A DNA stretch of 64,000 bases from Peribacillus cavernae (lineage in GTDB: Bacteria > Bacillota > Bacilli > Bacillales > DSM-1321). Position numbers and translations under genes: made by a program. Positions 33,462 through 41,803 of the stretch are shown here, piece after piece. How positions within the stretch are numbered: position 1 is the first letter of the stretch; each line of letters starts with the position of its first letter. Below the pieces are notes generated by a model. That model saw nothing but the letters and a program-made list of their open reading frames with translations, ran no database searches and was not told the origin of the DNA. The DNA is taken from contig NZ_RYZZ01000030.1 of assembly GCF_003989135.1 (NCBI RefSeq), forward strand, positions 1 through 64,000, read 5' to 3'.

Positions 33462-34661
33462 TTAGATAATGCCTTTTTCCTTCAACTCTTTGATTTGTTC
33501 CGCGGATAAATGGATCTTCTCTGTCAACACCTCATCAGTGTGCTCGCCTAGTTTTGGACCTGCCCATTCGATATTACCGGGGGTTTCACTCATTTTCGGG
33601 ACAATTCCAGGCATTTTCAACGTACCCAGCTCTTCGACTTCAATTTCACGAATCATCTCACGTGCCTGATAGTGCTGATCATTTACGATATCTTCAATGG
33701 AATAAATCGCCCCTGCAGGAACCTTCGCATCATCCAAATACTGCATCACTTCATTGAAAGGCATGCTCTTTGTCCATTCTTCAATCAATGCATCTAAATA
33801 TTCCGCGTGTTCGGAACGCTTCGAATTATTTTCATAACGCGGATCTTCCGCAACATCTGCACGGTCCATTGCATTCATAAGACGCTTGAAAATTGCATCT
33901 CCGTTTGCTCCAATAACCACATACTTTTCATCAGCACATATGTATGTGTTAGACGGTGTGATACCTGGAAGCGTGCTGCCCGTTCTTTCACGAATCAAAC
34001 CAGTGCGGCCGAATTCGGGAAGCGTACTCTCCATCATGCTAAAAACAGACTCATAGAGCGCAACATCGATTACTTGCCCTTCCCCGGTACCGTTCACATC
34101 GCGGTGATGGACGGCCATCAAAGCGCCAATAACCGAATAAAGTGCAGATAAAGAGTCGCCGATACTGATTCCGACACGTGTAGGCGGACGGTCGGGATAT
34201 CCGGTAATATAACGGAGGCCACCCAATGCTTCGCCAATCGAACCAAATCCAGCTTTATCACGGTACGGTCCATCCTGTCCATAACCAGAGACACGAATCA
34301 TAATAAGACGCGGGTTAATTGCCTTTAGTTCCTCGTAACCTAACCCCCACTTTTCCATCGTCCCGGGTCGGAAGTTTTCAATGAGAATATCAATCTCCTT
34401 TACAAGCTCGCGAACCAATTCTTGACCTTCCGATTCACGAAGGTTAATCGTGACGGACTTTTTATTTCGGGATTGCACATACCACCAAAGGCTGGTCCCA
34501 TTCTCAACCACACGCCATGTACGGATTGGGTCCCCCGTCTTCGGAGATTCTACCTTAATCACTTCTGCACCAAATTCACCCAACAGCCTCGAAGCAGATG
34601 GTCCTGCAATCAATTGTCCCATTTCCAACACCCGTAATCCTTCAAGTGCTTTCTTCGCCAT
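33462..34661 (-). CDS. Family III CoA-transferase (CaiB/BaiF), atypical active site
   Basis: A 399-residue CoA-transferase. Start at MAKKALEGLRVLEMG, with AGGAG upstream. N-terminal LRVLEMGQLIAGPSASRLLG and GADVIKVE-like GAEVIKVESPKTGDP are standard. The place where the catalytic Asp of formyl-CoA transferase normally lies (GxD...QA..GL) reads GFGSIGEALGGL: the Asp is Gly and a Glu follows five residues later. The same GFGSIGEA form occurs in a known subgroup as far as I recall, but its nucleophile should be checked. First gene of the operon with LeuCD, lyase and isomerase; likely loads citramalate or a related acid from succinyl-CoA. Promoter, cre box and operator lie upstream. Confidence 0.85.
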   Translation of the reverse strand: MAKKALEGLRVLEMGQLIAGPSASRLLGEFGAEVIKVESPKTGDPIRTWRVVENGTSLWWYVQSRNKKSVTINLRESEGQELVRELVKEIDILIENFRPGTMEKWGLGYEELKAINPRLIMIRVSGYGQDGPYRDKAGFGSIGEALGGLRYITGYPDRPPTRVGISIGDSLSALYSVIGALMAVHHRDVNGTGEGQVIDVALYESVFSMMESTLPEFGRTGLIRERTGSTLPGITPSNTYICADEKYVVIGANGDAIFKRLMNAMDRADVAEDPRYENNSKRSEHAEYLDALIEEWTKSMPFNEVMQYLDDAKVPAGAIYSIEDIVNDQHYQAREMIREIEVEELGTLKMPGIVPKMSETPGNIEWAGPKLGEHTDEVLTEKIHLSAEQIKELKEKGII

Positions 34662-34832
34662 TTCAACCATCTCCTGAATTCGAATTTCATAAAATTAGAT
34701 ATTTTCTTAACTCTTTACAAACAGGTAAAGAGTTTGAAGTAATACTCAATGTGTGGTCATCAATTTTAGATTTAAACAGGATATGAACCAAGCGGAATCA
34801 ACGGATTCCTTCTTAAAATCTACGAAAATATC

Positions 34833-34847
34833 AGTAAGCGTTTTCAT
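34833..34847 (-). promoter_or_regulatory. cre box before the CoA-transferase operon
   Basis: On the minus strand ATGAAAACGCTTACT fits WTGNAANCGNWNNCW at every defined position. It lies just downstream of the -10 box, where CcpA would block transcription. Confidence 0.65.
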
Positions 34848-34855
34848 TTTTTATA

Positions 34856-34894
34856 ATCGTAACCCTTATAAAGTAAACTGTCAACCGTTAACAG
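34856..34894 (-). promoter_or_regulatory. Promoter and palindromic operator of the CoA-transferase operon
   Basis: On the minus strand TTGACA (34879-34884) and TACGAT (34856-34861) are 17 bases apart. The imperfect 17-bp palindrome CTGTCAACCGTTAACAG (34878-34894) covers the -35 box. It lies between this operon and the divergent GntR gene at 35078, its likely ligand-controlled regulator. Confidence 0.6.
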
Positions 34895-35077
34895 AACATT
34901 TTTTACTTTGTGTATTATTTTTATAATAGATAAACTAAGAACGATATCTACGTAGTGTTATCTATAAAAGGTTGGACTTATATTGGAAGTATTGTAAACT
35001 ATTTGATAAGGATATGAATCAGTAATCAGCGAAAACCAATCGGATAAGTTATATAGATACCTTAGGGGGATATTCGA

Positions 35078-35761
35078 ATGAGGGAGATTAAGAAAACGGA
35101 ACCGCTTCATAGTCAGGTTTATCATATCGTGAAAGAAATGATTATGGAGGGAAAATACCAGCCTGGTGAACGCCTGGTTGAAACCAAGGTAGCGGAAAAA
35201 CTCGGTGTAAGCAGAGGTACCGTTCGCGAAGCGTTTCGAATGCTTACGAAAGATGATTTGCTTGTGCAAAATGACAATATTTTATTAGTCTATAACCCTG
35301 ATGCCCAGGATATTTTAGATTTATACGAATGCCGCAAAAGCCTGGAAACCCTTTCAGCAAAACTCGCATCAATCCATATAAGCGACGAACAACTCGAGCA
35401 ATTACAGCTTATTATTGAAGAATCCAAAGAAGCTTTAAAAATAAATGACACAAAGAGGCTCACTATTCTAAACCAGCAATTTCACGATCTAATTGCCCTT
35501 GCATCACAAAATAAGCAACTTATTCAATTATTTGAAGTCATCAATGCGAAAGTCCTTTATATACGAAACTGCATTCTGAAAGAACGTTTAGTTAGCTTCG
35601 CGGTACTAGTGAAAGATCATGAACAAATCTATTTGGCACTTAAGGAGCGCAACCCAGCAAAATCAGAAGAAACAATGAGCGCCCATATCCAGAGAAGCTT
35701 ACAGGTAGCTAATACTTCATTACATGAACAAATGGCTAAGCCGGAAGAAAGCCTCAGTTAA
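35078..35761 (+). CDS. GntR-family (FCD subfamily) transcriptional regulator
   Basis: A 227-residue regulator on the plus strand, divergent from the CoA-transferase operon. Winged helix at about residues 10-75 (GEYQPGERLVETKVAEKLGV-like KYQPGERLVETKVAEKLGVS, then RGTVREAFRMLTKDDLL), then an FCD domain with histidines in NQQFHDLIAL and VKDHEQIYLALK. Good site (AGGGGGATA). FCD regulators bind carboxylic acids, so citramalate, maleate or a CoA-free precursor are candidate ligands. The palindrome over the opposite promoter is its likely operator, with a second copy before the MHS permease at 28.7 kb. Confidence 0.85.
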   Translation: MREIKKTEPLHSQVYHIVKEMIMEGKYQPGERLVETKVAEKLGVSRGTVREAFRMLTKDDLLVQNDNILLVYNPDAQDILDLYECRKSLETLSAKLASIHISDEQLEQLQLIIEESKEALKINDTKRLTILNQQFHDLIALASQNKQLIQLFEVINAKVLYIRNCILKERLVSFAVLVKDHEQIYLALKERNPAKSEETMSAHIQRSLQVANTSLHEQMAKPEESLS

Positions 35762-35818
35762 AGGTGCAGGATCATTCTTTCATAGCACAATCTCTATTAG
35801 GCAGACTTTACCTTTGTT

Positions 35819-36070
35819 GCCCCTGAACTATGGATAATAATATTTAGAGTTGTTTCAATAAACAGTATATAACGTGCAAACATGTAAGTGACGCTGTCAA
35901 ACAAATAAGAACAGTATCTGCTCCAGCTTGAACGCCAAGCCGATAAAAATAGGAATCAAGGTTACCACTGCTGTAGAGACGTTCACAACAGCAAGATCTT
36001 ATCAAGCGGCATTAGTGCAACAGGAAGTAGTAACGCTGTCCTAACAGCAGCAGTAGTCGGTTTTATCCCT
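35819..36070 (-). pseudogene. Fragment of a DASS-family carrier gene, copy of the one at 63.6 kb
   Basis: Bases 35819-35998 align with 63698-63878 at roughly 85-90 percent identity by eye, with small indels. The minus-strand meaning of that part is the carrier segment around NVSTAVVTLIPIFIGLA to ADAVLICLTASLACLHGY. Upstream of it, about 36000-36065, another fragment (GIKPTTAAVRTALLLP) looks like the N-terminal part of the same kind of carrier, so an internal deletion has joined the two. No intact frame remains. It is clear evidence of a duplicated and decayed carrier gene. Confidence 0.75.
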
Positions 36071-36078
36071 AATAGAAA

Positions 36079-36108
36079 AGAAAGGATACGTACACCCATA
36101 TCCTTTCT
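36079..36108 (-). terminator. Terminator after the TctC-like gene
   Basis: AGAAAGGATA and TATCCTTTCT form a perfect 10-bp stem with a 10-base loop, 20 bases beyond the stop at 36128. On the minus strand it is followed by TTTTCTA. Confidence 0.65.
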
Positions 36109-36127
36109 GCACGTTCTAAAGAATCTA

Positions 36128-37147
36128 CTACTTAACTAATCCTTTTTCCTTGGCAATTTCCTTGTATTTTTCTGTCTCTTCTTTTACTGATTTAGCGAAA
36201 CCTTCAGCATCTTCATAAGCAGGGGTTACATTTATCGTTTTTAATTTTTCGATGAATTTAGGGTCATTTAGCATTTTATCAACTGTAGTTTCCCACTTTT
36301 CAACGACATAATCGGGAGTTCCAGCCGGTGCGGAGGCGCCGTACCATTGTGATGCATCAATGTCATTGATACCCTGTTCTTCCATTGTAGGTACATCAGG
36401 AAAAAATGGGCTTCTCTCAGGTGCAGCTATTCCTAAGATCTTCAACTTGCCTGCTTTCACGAGATTGGATACTTCACTTATCCCTTGAACGGCTAACTTG
36501 ATATGGCCGCCGGCAACTTTTGGAAGGGCGTCACCTGCACCATTGGTTGCAACCTGTCTGGCTTTTGAGAAGTCAGCGCCAATACTATCCATAAACTGGA
36601 TCGTGCCGAACGTACCGATAGCTGTAGGACCATTGCTGGCATATGTGAGTTTATCTGGATTTTTCTTCACCCATTCGATTAACTCATTTATATCCTTGTA
36701 GGGAGCATCAGAACTTACAACATAGGCAAGTGGTTCGCCTGTCAATTTGGTAAGAAACTGTTGATCTTCCATACTAAATGGTAAATTATTATTACCGGCG
36801 TAAAGAGCCGATACAGCGGAAACACTTTGAATCAAAACGGAATGTCCGTCTTTAGAACCTTGTTTAAGAACCGCTTGAGTTCCTGTGGCACCTCCAGCAC
36901 CCGGTTTGTTTACGACAACAACAGGCTTGTCCCACTCCTCACTTAAATATTCAGTTACCGCTCTGGCAGTAAGATCTGTTCCTCCACCGGCTGCAAATGG
37001 TACGATCACTTCAATTTGTTTTGTCGGATATTCAGGATCCTTATTTTGATCACCTGAAGCCGAGTTATTTGCTGAAGAGCAGCCCGATAATGCGATACCC
37101 ACTGATAAAACACCGGAAAGTAAACCTGCTAACGCTCTTTTCTTCAT
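36128..37147 (-). CDS. TctC/Bug-family solute-binding lipoprotein
   Basis: A 339-residue extracytoplasmic binding protein of the tripartite tricarboxylate transporter (TTT) family. Signal peptide with lipobox ALSGC (Cys23), then IEVIVPFAAGGGTDLTARAV, the classical Bug opening that binds carboxylate groups, and GAGGATGTQAVLKQ. Bug proteins bind di- and tricarboxylates. No TctA or TctB membrane genes are present in the window, so it is an orphan, or its partners lie elsewhere. It is the last gene of the fumarase/dehydrogenase operon, 69 bases after the dehydrogenase stop, behind AGGGGG. Confidence 0.85.
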   Translation of the reverse strand: MKKRALAGLLSGVLSVGIALSGCSSANNSASGDQNKDPEYPTKQIEVIVPFAAGGGTDLTARAVTEYLSEEWDKPVVVVNKPGAGGATGTQAVLKQGSKDGHSVLIQSVSAVSALYAGNNNLPFSMEDQQFLTKLTGEPLAYVVSSDAPYKDINELIEWVKKNPDKLTYASNGPTAIGTFGTIQFMDSIGADFSKARQVATNGAGDALPKVAGGHIKLAVQGISEVSNLVKAGKLKILGIAAPERSPFFPDVPTMEEQGINDIDASQWYGASAPAGTPDYVVEKWETTVDKMLNDPKFIEKLKTINVTPAYEDAEGFAKSVKEETEKYKEIAKEKGLVK

Positions 37148-37215
37148 TCCATGTCCCCCTACACGTTTTTATCAATTAATGGTTATTCTGAAAGAACTTG
37201 CCCCAAATATATCGA

Positions 37216-38286
37216 TTATGATACAGCTGCAGTTTTCTTTAATCTGCTGCAAATTTCGTCAGCAACTTCTATGGTGGTAGCATTCCCACCAATATCAGAC
37301 GTTTTAATTCCATCATTCGTAACTTCTTCCACGGTATCGAGCAGTTTTTGGCCAAGTTCACTTTCGCCAAAATGGTCAAGCATCATTTTTGCCGTCCAAA
37401 TCTGGCCTATCGGGTTAGCGATTCCTTTTCCTGCAATATCAGGTGCAGACCCATGGACCGGTTCAAACATCGAAGGATACCTGCCGTTAATATTAATATT
37501 TGCCGCAGGAGCAATGCCAATGCTTCCCATGATCGCCCCGCCTATATCCGTTAAGATATCACCGAATAAGTTGCTCGCTACAATGATATCGAAGATCTGG
37601 GGTCTGGTTACAAAGAAGGCTGCTAATGCATCAATATGATAGGAAGCGGTTTGGACATCGGGATATTCCTGTTCGGTTTCCTTGAATACTTCATCCCAAA
37701 ATGGCATGGAATGGACAATTCCGTTCGATTTGGTCGCAGACGTAACGTGATTCCTTCTTTGTTTCGCCAGATCGAACGCATATTTCATCGCACGCTTCGT
37801 TCCCGTTTTTGTGAAAATAGCATTTTGAATCGCGATTTCATCCTCGCCTTTATGGATTCTTCCACCAACTTCACTGTACTCCCCTTCGCTGTTTTCTCTG
37901 ACAACGATCAAATCAAAATCATTAGGATTCACAAGCGGTGACCTTAGCCCTTTGAAAAATTTAGCGGGCCGGATATTAATCGATTGTTCAAACTCTCTTC
38001 GAATCTTAATTAACAGCCCCCACAAAGATACATGGTCAGGTACAAGCTTTGGATTTCCGATGGCCCCGAGAAAAATAGAATCAAAGTTTTTTAGAATACC
38101 AAGCCCGTCATCAGGCATCATTTGCCCGTGCTCCAGATAATACTCACAGCTCCATGGAAATTCTTTATACTGAAATTTTAGACCACCATGTATATCAGCA
38201 ATTGTATCCAGGACTTTTAATGAAGCAGGCACTACTTCTTTCCCAATCCCGTCTCCAGGAACTACAGCAACCTCATATGTTTTCAT
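37216..38286 (-). CDS. Second tartrate/D-malate dehydrogenase-like enzyme
   Basis: A 356-residue beta-decarboxylating dehydrogenase, closely related to the protein at 28813 (same YYLEHGQMMPDDG, VVRENSEGEYSEVG and FEPVHGSAPDIAGKGIANP segments). It starts 2 bases after the fumarase beta-subunit gene ends, so it is translated from the same message as the alpha and beta subunits. With a class I fumarase or L(+)-tartrate dehydratase pair, a tartrate or malate pathway to oxaloacetate or pyruvate is likely. Confidence 0.85.
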   Translation of the reverse strand: MKTYEVAVVPGDGIGKEVVPASLKVLDTIADIHGGLKFQYKEFPWSCEYYLEHGQMMPDDGLGILKNFDSIFLGAIGNPKLVPDHVSLWGLLIKIRREFEQSINIRPAKFFKGLRSPLVNPNDFDLIVVRENSEGEYSEVGGRIHKGEDEIAIQNAIFTKTGTKRAMKYAFDLAKQRRNHVTSATKSNGIVHSMPFWDEVFKETEQEYPDVQTASYHIDALAAFFVTRPQIFDIIVASNLFGDILTDIGGAIMGSIGIAPAANININGRYPSMFEPVHGSAPDIAGKGIANPIGQIWTAKMMLDHFGESELGQKLLDTVEEVTNDGIKTSDIGGNATTIEVADEICSRLKKTAAVS

Positions 38287-38288
38287 TT

Positions 38289-38873
38289 TTATAATACGAC
38301 CCCTTTATCTGAATTTTTATGGTAGTTTTCATACTTTGGAATTTCCTGTTCATATAAATCCTGCCCATAAGAGTCATAGGCAACTAATAAAGGAAAATCC
38401 TCCACTTCAAGTCTTCTGATTGCCTCTGGTCCTAGATCTTCGTACGCTACCAGCTCTACAGCAGTAATCCTTCTGCTTAAAATCGTCGACAGTCCTCCAA
38501 TAGCAGCAAATGAAACCGCTTTATATTGCTGGCAAGCTTCTTTGACACTTTCTCTTCTCGGTCCTTTTCCAATCGTTCCCTTAACGCCGTATTCATACAT
38601 AGCGGGTGCATAAGGATCCATTCTGTAAGCAGTCGTCGGAGCTACCGGTCCAATTATTTGTCCAGGCTGCGGCGGGCAAGGTCCTGCATAAAAAATGATG
38701 TCTCCTCTTAGATCAACCGGAAGAGGCTGATTTGCTTCAAGAAGCTCAACCATTCTTTTATGTGCCGCATCCCTGGCCATATATATAGTACCCGTCAACA
38801 GCACACTGTCTCCTATTTTCAAGTTTTTAATATCGTCATTTGTTAGCGGAGTTGTAAGCCTATGTTCAGCCAT
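38289..38873 (-). CDS. Class I fumarase/L(+)-tartrate dehydratase, beta subunit
   Basis: A 194-residue beta subunit (Fumerase_C). Family segments: LTGTIYMARDAAHKRMVELL near residues 26-45 and GPVAPTTAYRMDPYAPAMYEYG, then GTIGKG. It carries part of the substrate site and works with the [4Fe-4S] alpha subunit. Strong AAGGAGG site, 12 bases after the alpha gene. It pairs with 38886-39728; another pair is at 57740-59154. Confidence 0.9.
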   Translation of the reverse strand: MAEHRLTTPLTNDDIKNLKIGDSVLLTGTIYMARDAAHKRMVELLEANQPLPVDLRGDIIFYAGPCPPQPGQIIGPVAPTTAYRMDPYAPAMYEYGVKGTIGKGPRRESVKEACQQYKAVSFAAIGGLSTILSRRITAVELVAYEDLGPEAIRRLEVEDFPLLVAYDSYGQDLYEQEIPKYENYHKNSDKGVVL

Positions 38874-38885
38874 TTCTTTCCCTCC

Positions 38886-39728
38886 TTATATTTCAATCGT
38901 TTTCTTCCGGGCTGCATGGCATTGGATATTGACCGCAACAGGAAGTGCGGTAATATGGCAAGCAAACGTTTCAATAGGCACCCATAAAGCAGTACTTGTT
39001 CCGCCCAAACCTTGAGGGCCGATGCCTGTGTTGTTGATTGCTTCGAGCAGTTCGTTCTCAAGCTCAGCAATATGGGGCTCCGGATGGTGTACGCCAATCT
39101 CCCGCAAAACAGCATGTTTCGCCAATGATGTCACCTTATCAAAGCTTCCGCCGATGCCAACACCGACAACAACGGGCGGACACGCCTTTCCGCCTGCCTC
39201 TTTGATAGTCTGGAGAACAAAATTCTTTACACCCTCCGCACCTTCTCCAGGCAGCAAAAACTTCATTGCACTCATATTTTCGCTGCCTCCGCCTTTTGGA
39301 AGAACCGTAATTTTGATTTGATCGCCTGCTACTATTTCTGTATGTACAACAGCAGGTGTATTATCATCCGTGTTCACCCTCACAAGTGGATCTCCGACAA
39401 CTGATTTTCGTAAGAAACCGTCTCGGTAGCCAGTTCTTACCCCTTCCTGTACACATTCCATAAAATCTCCGCCAGTGATATGCACGTCCTGGCCAATTTC
39501 CATAAAAACGACGGCCATGCCTGTATCATGGCAATAAGGCATATGATTAACTTTGGCCTCATTTGCATTTACGAGAAGCTGTTGGAGAATACTTTTTCCA
39601 ATTGGAGATGCTTCCGTTTTTTCTGCGCGCTGAAATCCTGCAACTACATCCTCAGGCAAATAATAACATGCTTCCCAGCAAAGTTTTGCAACCGCTTCCG
39701 TGATTTCCTTCGCTTGTATGATTCGCAA
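38886..39728 (-). CDS. Class I fumarase/L(+)-tartrate dehydratase, alpha subunit
   Basis: A 280-residue alpha subunit (Fumerase) that binds the [4Fe-4S] cluster. Cysteines for the cluster are in MPYCHDTGMAVVF, ACPPVVVGVGIGGSFDKV and near the C-terminal ACHITALPVAVNIQCHA. TTG start behind AAAAAGGAG. Two-subunit class I enzymes dehydrate malate, L-tartrate or related acids; with a tartrate-dehydrogenase-like gene in the same operon either fits. First intact gene of the operon; a fragment of a GntR gene ends 3 bases upstream of it. Confidence 0.9.
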   Translation of the reverse strand: MRIIQAKEITEAVAKLCWEACYYLPEDVVAGFQRAEKTEASPIGKSILQQLLVNANEAKVNHMPYCHDTGMAVVFMEIGQDVHITGGDFMECVQEGVRTGYRDGFLRKSVVGDPLVRVNTDDNTPAVVHTEIVAGDQIKITVLPKGGGSENMSAMKFLLPGEGAEGVKNFVLQTIKEAGGKACPPVVVGVGIGGSFDKVTSLAKHAVLREIGVHHPEPHIAELENELLEAINNTGIGPQGLGGTSTALWVPIETFACHITALPVAVNIQCHAARKKTIEI

Positions 39729-39731
39729 TAA

Positions 39732-39959
39732 TTATCGCTCCTTTTTCTGTCCGAGAATATGGACCAAATTTTTCAGATCTTCCTGAATATGTTCCTGCAA
39801 CTTTTTCAATTCTTTTTCGGGGTTTCTTTCTTTGATAGCTAGAAATATTTGGGTATGACCCTTTAGTATTGTTTTCGCCCGATCAAACCCCACCATATTT
39901 AACACTCTGTAATAATGTGTTAAAGAATGAAGATCATCAACAAGCTTCTTTAATCTCAA
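39732..39959 (-). pseudogene. C-terminal fragment of an FCD/GntR regulator
   Basis: A 75-codon frame with HTQIFLAIKERNPEKELKKL and LQEHIQEDLKNLVHI, the last helices of an FCD domain (the pattern H..I..AI..R......L..HI). There is no winged-helix region, no clear ribosome site, and the sequence upstream belongs to other debris. It is a truncated remnant of a regulator that once preceded the fumarase operon. Confidence 0.65.
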
Positions 39960-40142
39960 AGATATGTTTATTTGCTTTTTTGTCGGTTGTCGACAGGCTT
40001 ATTTTTATAATAGTATTTATTTTCTGACTCTTCAATTACTTTTTATTTTACTTGATGCTTTTTTAACACAATTGCTGTATATAAGCCCGTCATTTACAGT
40101 GTCTTCCATTAATCTTTCTTTAACAGAAAGCCCATCTTCACT

Positions 40143-40250
40143 ACCATATCGGAATCCCTTTCCTTCTTCACCAATTAAATTTTTCTTCAGGAATCTCCGC
40201 ATTTTCGAAAAATACTTCAGTTGTAGCATGGTTTATCATTGAATCAATGG
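40143..40250 (-). pseudogene. Acyl-CoA dehydrogenase gene fragment, copy of the gene at 53.4 kb
   Basis: Bases 40143-40250 align with 53804-53912 at about 85-90 percent identity, with one extra T in a T-run. That segment of the intact gene encodes the region MINHATTEVFFENVEIPEEN to GEEGKGFRYV of an acyl-CoA dehydrogenase. The frame is broken and about 110 bases remain. Between it and the GntR fragment (39960-40142) no family could be recognised. Confidence 0.75.
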
Positions 40251-40267
40251 GCTAGTCATAATCAGAA

Positions 40268-40294
40268 AGGCGTCATCCGTTTCGGACGACGCCT
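40268..40294 (-). terminator. Terminator after the amidase operon
   Basis: AGGCGTC and GACGCCT with inner TCCG/CGGA form a strong stem around TTT; on the minus strand TTTCT follows. It lies 85 bases beyond the amidase stop at 40379. Confidence 0.7.
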
Positions 40295-40378
40295 ATTACA
40301 TACTTTAATTAGCTAGGGGGCTGTGGACACTACCTTCAGTAGAATTGTAGACTGTAACTCCTAAGTATTGACTTACGA

Positions 40379-41803
40379 TTACCCAATATTCATTTTTACT
40401 GTTGGAATGGCGATTTCCTGCTCGAATGAATGAGCAAAACGATACAGATTAGCTTCTTCCAACTGTTTTCCGATTAACTGAAGACCAATTGGCATGCCTG
40501 ACGATGAGAAGCCGCAGGGTATTTGCAAACTTGGAAAGCCGTTTAAATTTGTTGGACCGTTAAGACGATTGATTGCAGAGCGGGCATGTTCCGGATATCC
40601 GTCAATAGTTACTTCGCGTTGTTCAATATCGGGCGGCAAAACCGGGACGGTCGGAATTAATATGACATCAGCCTCTTCAAGGACCTGGTTAAATTCATGA
40701 ATAGCAACCTGTTTCATCTGTAAGGCTTTAACATAATCCAATGCTTTTGGTGTTGAGCCGCTTAATAATCGTTCTTTTACTTCCAAGTCATACAACTCCG
40801 GGGAATTGACTAGGGGTGATTCATGAATGGTATAGGCCTCGCATTTAACAACCATTTGATGTGCCAAAGATATTTGCTGTAGCTGGGGTATATTTACTGG
40901 ACGAACTTCTGCACCGAGGCTTTTAAAAACATCAATCGCTTGGCTTATCTGATTCTTTACTTCTGAGTTCACTCTCTCAAAATAGAAGGATGTGGGGATG
41001 CCGATTACACTTCCTTTTATTCCTTTATCTAACAGCCTGGTGAAGTCTTCCTGTGTTGTTTTGATAGAATAATAATCTTGACTATCATAACCTGACAATG
41101 CGTTCAGGAGAATCGCGTTGTCTTTTACACTTCTTGTCATTGGACCTATATGATCCAGCGTCCAGCTAGTCGGATATAACCCGTATTTGCTCACCCGTCC
41201 AAAAGTTGGTTTCATCCCAACAATCCCGCAAAATGAAGAAGGGATTCTTACTGATCCGCCTGTATCAGTACCCAAAGCTCCGTAACATAATGCAGACGCA
41301 ACAGCTGCAGCGGATCCACTGCTAGAACCACCGGTCATCTTTGACAAATCATATGGATTTCTTACAGGACCAAAATAGGAACGGTCGCCAGTAGGACCAT
41401 AGGCAAATTCATGCGTGTTTTGTTTTCCGATGATTATTGCACCAGCTCGCTTTAACTTTTCGACAGCTGTGGCATCGTAATCCGGGGAAAAATTCTTGTA
41501 CAATTGCGAACCCATCGTTGTTTTAATGTTTTTAGTATAAATAACATCCTTCACACCAATTGGAATGCCGTGAAGGGGTCCTCGCCAATTTCCTTCAGTA
41601 ATTTCTTGCTCAGCTTGTTCCGCATCCTTTATCGCTTGTTCTGCTAATACGGTTATAAATGCATTTATTTTTGGATTAACCTGAGAAATTCGATCGATTA
41701 AGTGCGTCGTTACTTCCACAGGCGAGATTTGTTTGTCGAATATCGCATTGGACAATCTGAATAAGTCCCATTGGAGTATCTCATCCTTATAAGTTGCTTC
41801 CAC
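40379..41803 (-). CDS. Amidase-signature enzyme (GatA-like)
   Basis: A 474-residue amidase-signature hydrolase with the Ser-cisSer-Lys triad: Lys in GIPIGVKDVIYT, cis-Ser in MTGGSSSGSAAAVA, and nucleophilic Ser in GTDTGGSVRIPSSFCG. It lacks a GatB partner, so it is a catabolic amidase and not the tRNA amidotransferase. GTG start behind AAAGGGGAAA, overlapping the MFS gene by 17 bases. It is the last gene of the sigma-54 operon and may cleave the carbamoyl or amide product of the HyuAB step. Confidence 0.9.
   Translation of the reverse strand: MEATYKDEILQWDLFRLSNAIFDKQISPVEVTTHLIDRISQVNPKINAFITVLAEQAIKDAEQAEQEITEGNWRGPLHGIPIGVKDVIYTKNIKTTMGSQLYKNFSPDYDATAVEKLKRAGAIIIGKQNTHEFAYGPTGDRSYFGPVRNPYDLSKMTGGSSSGSAAAVASALCYGALGTDTGGSVRIPSSFCGIVGMKPTFGRVSKYGLYPTSWTLDHIGPMTRSVKDNAILLNALSGYDSQDYYSIKTTQEDFTRLLDKGIKGSVIGIPTSFYFERVNSEVKNQISQAIDVFKSLGAEVRPVNIPQLQQISLAHQMVVKCEAYTIHESPLVNSPELYDLEVKERLLSGSTPKALDYVKALQMKQVAIHEFNQVLEEADVILIPTVPVLPPDIEQREVTIDGYPEHARSAINRLNGPTNLNGFPSLQIPCGFSSSGMPIGLQLIGKQLEEANLYRFAHSFEQEIAIPTVKMNIG

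Noticed and set aside
36128-37147. A complete tripartite tricarboxylate transporter
   Set aside because: Only the binding protein is present; the neighbouring debris resembles a DASS carrier and not TctA or TctB.
40379-41803. GatA subunit of the tRNA amidotransferase
   Set aside because: There are no gatB or gatC neighbours; it sits in a sigma-54 catabolic operon, so a catabolic amidase is more likely.
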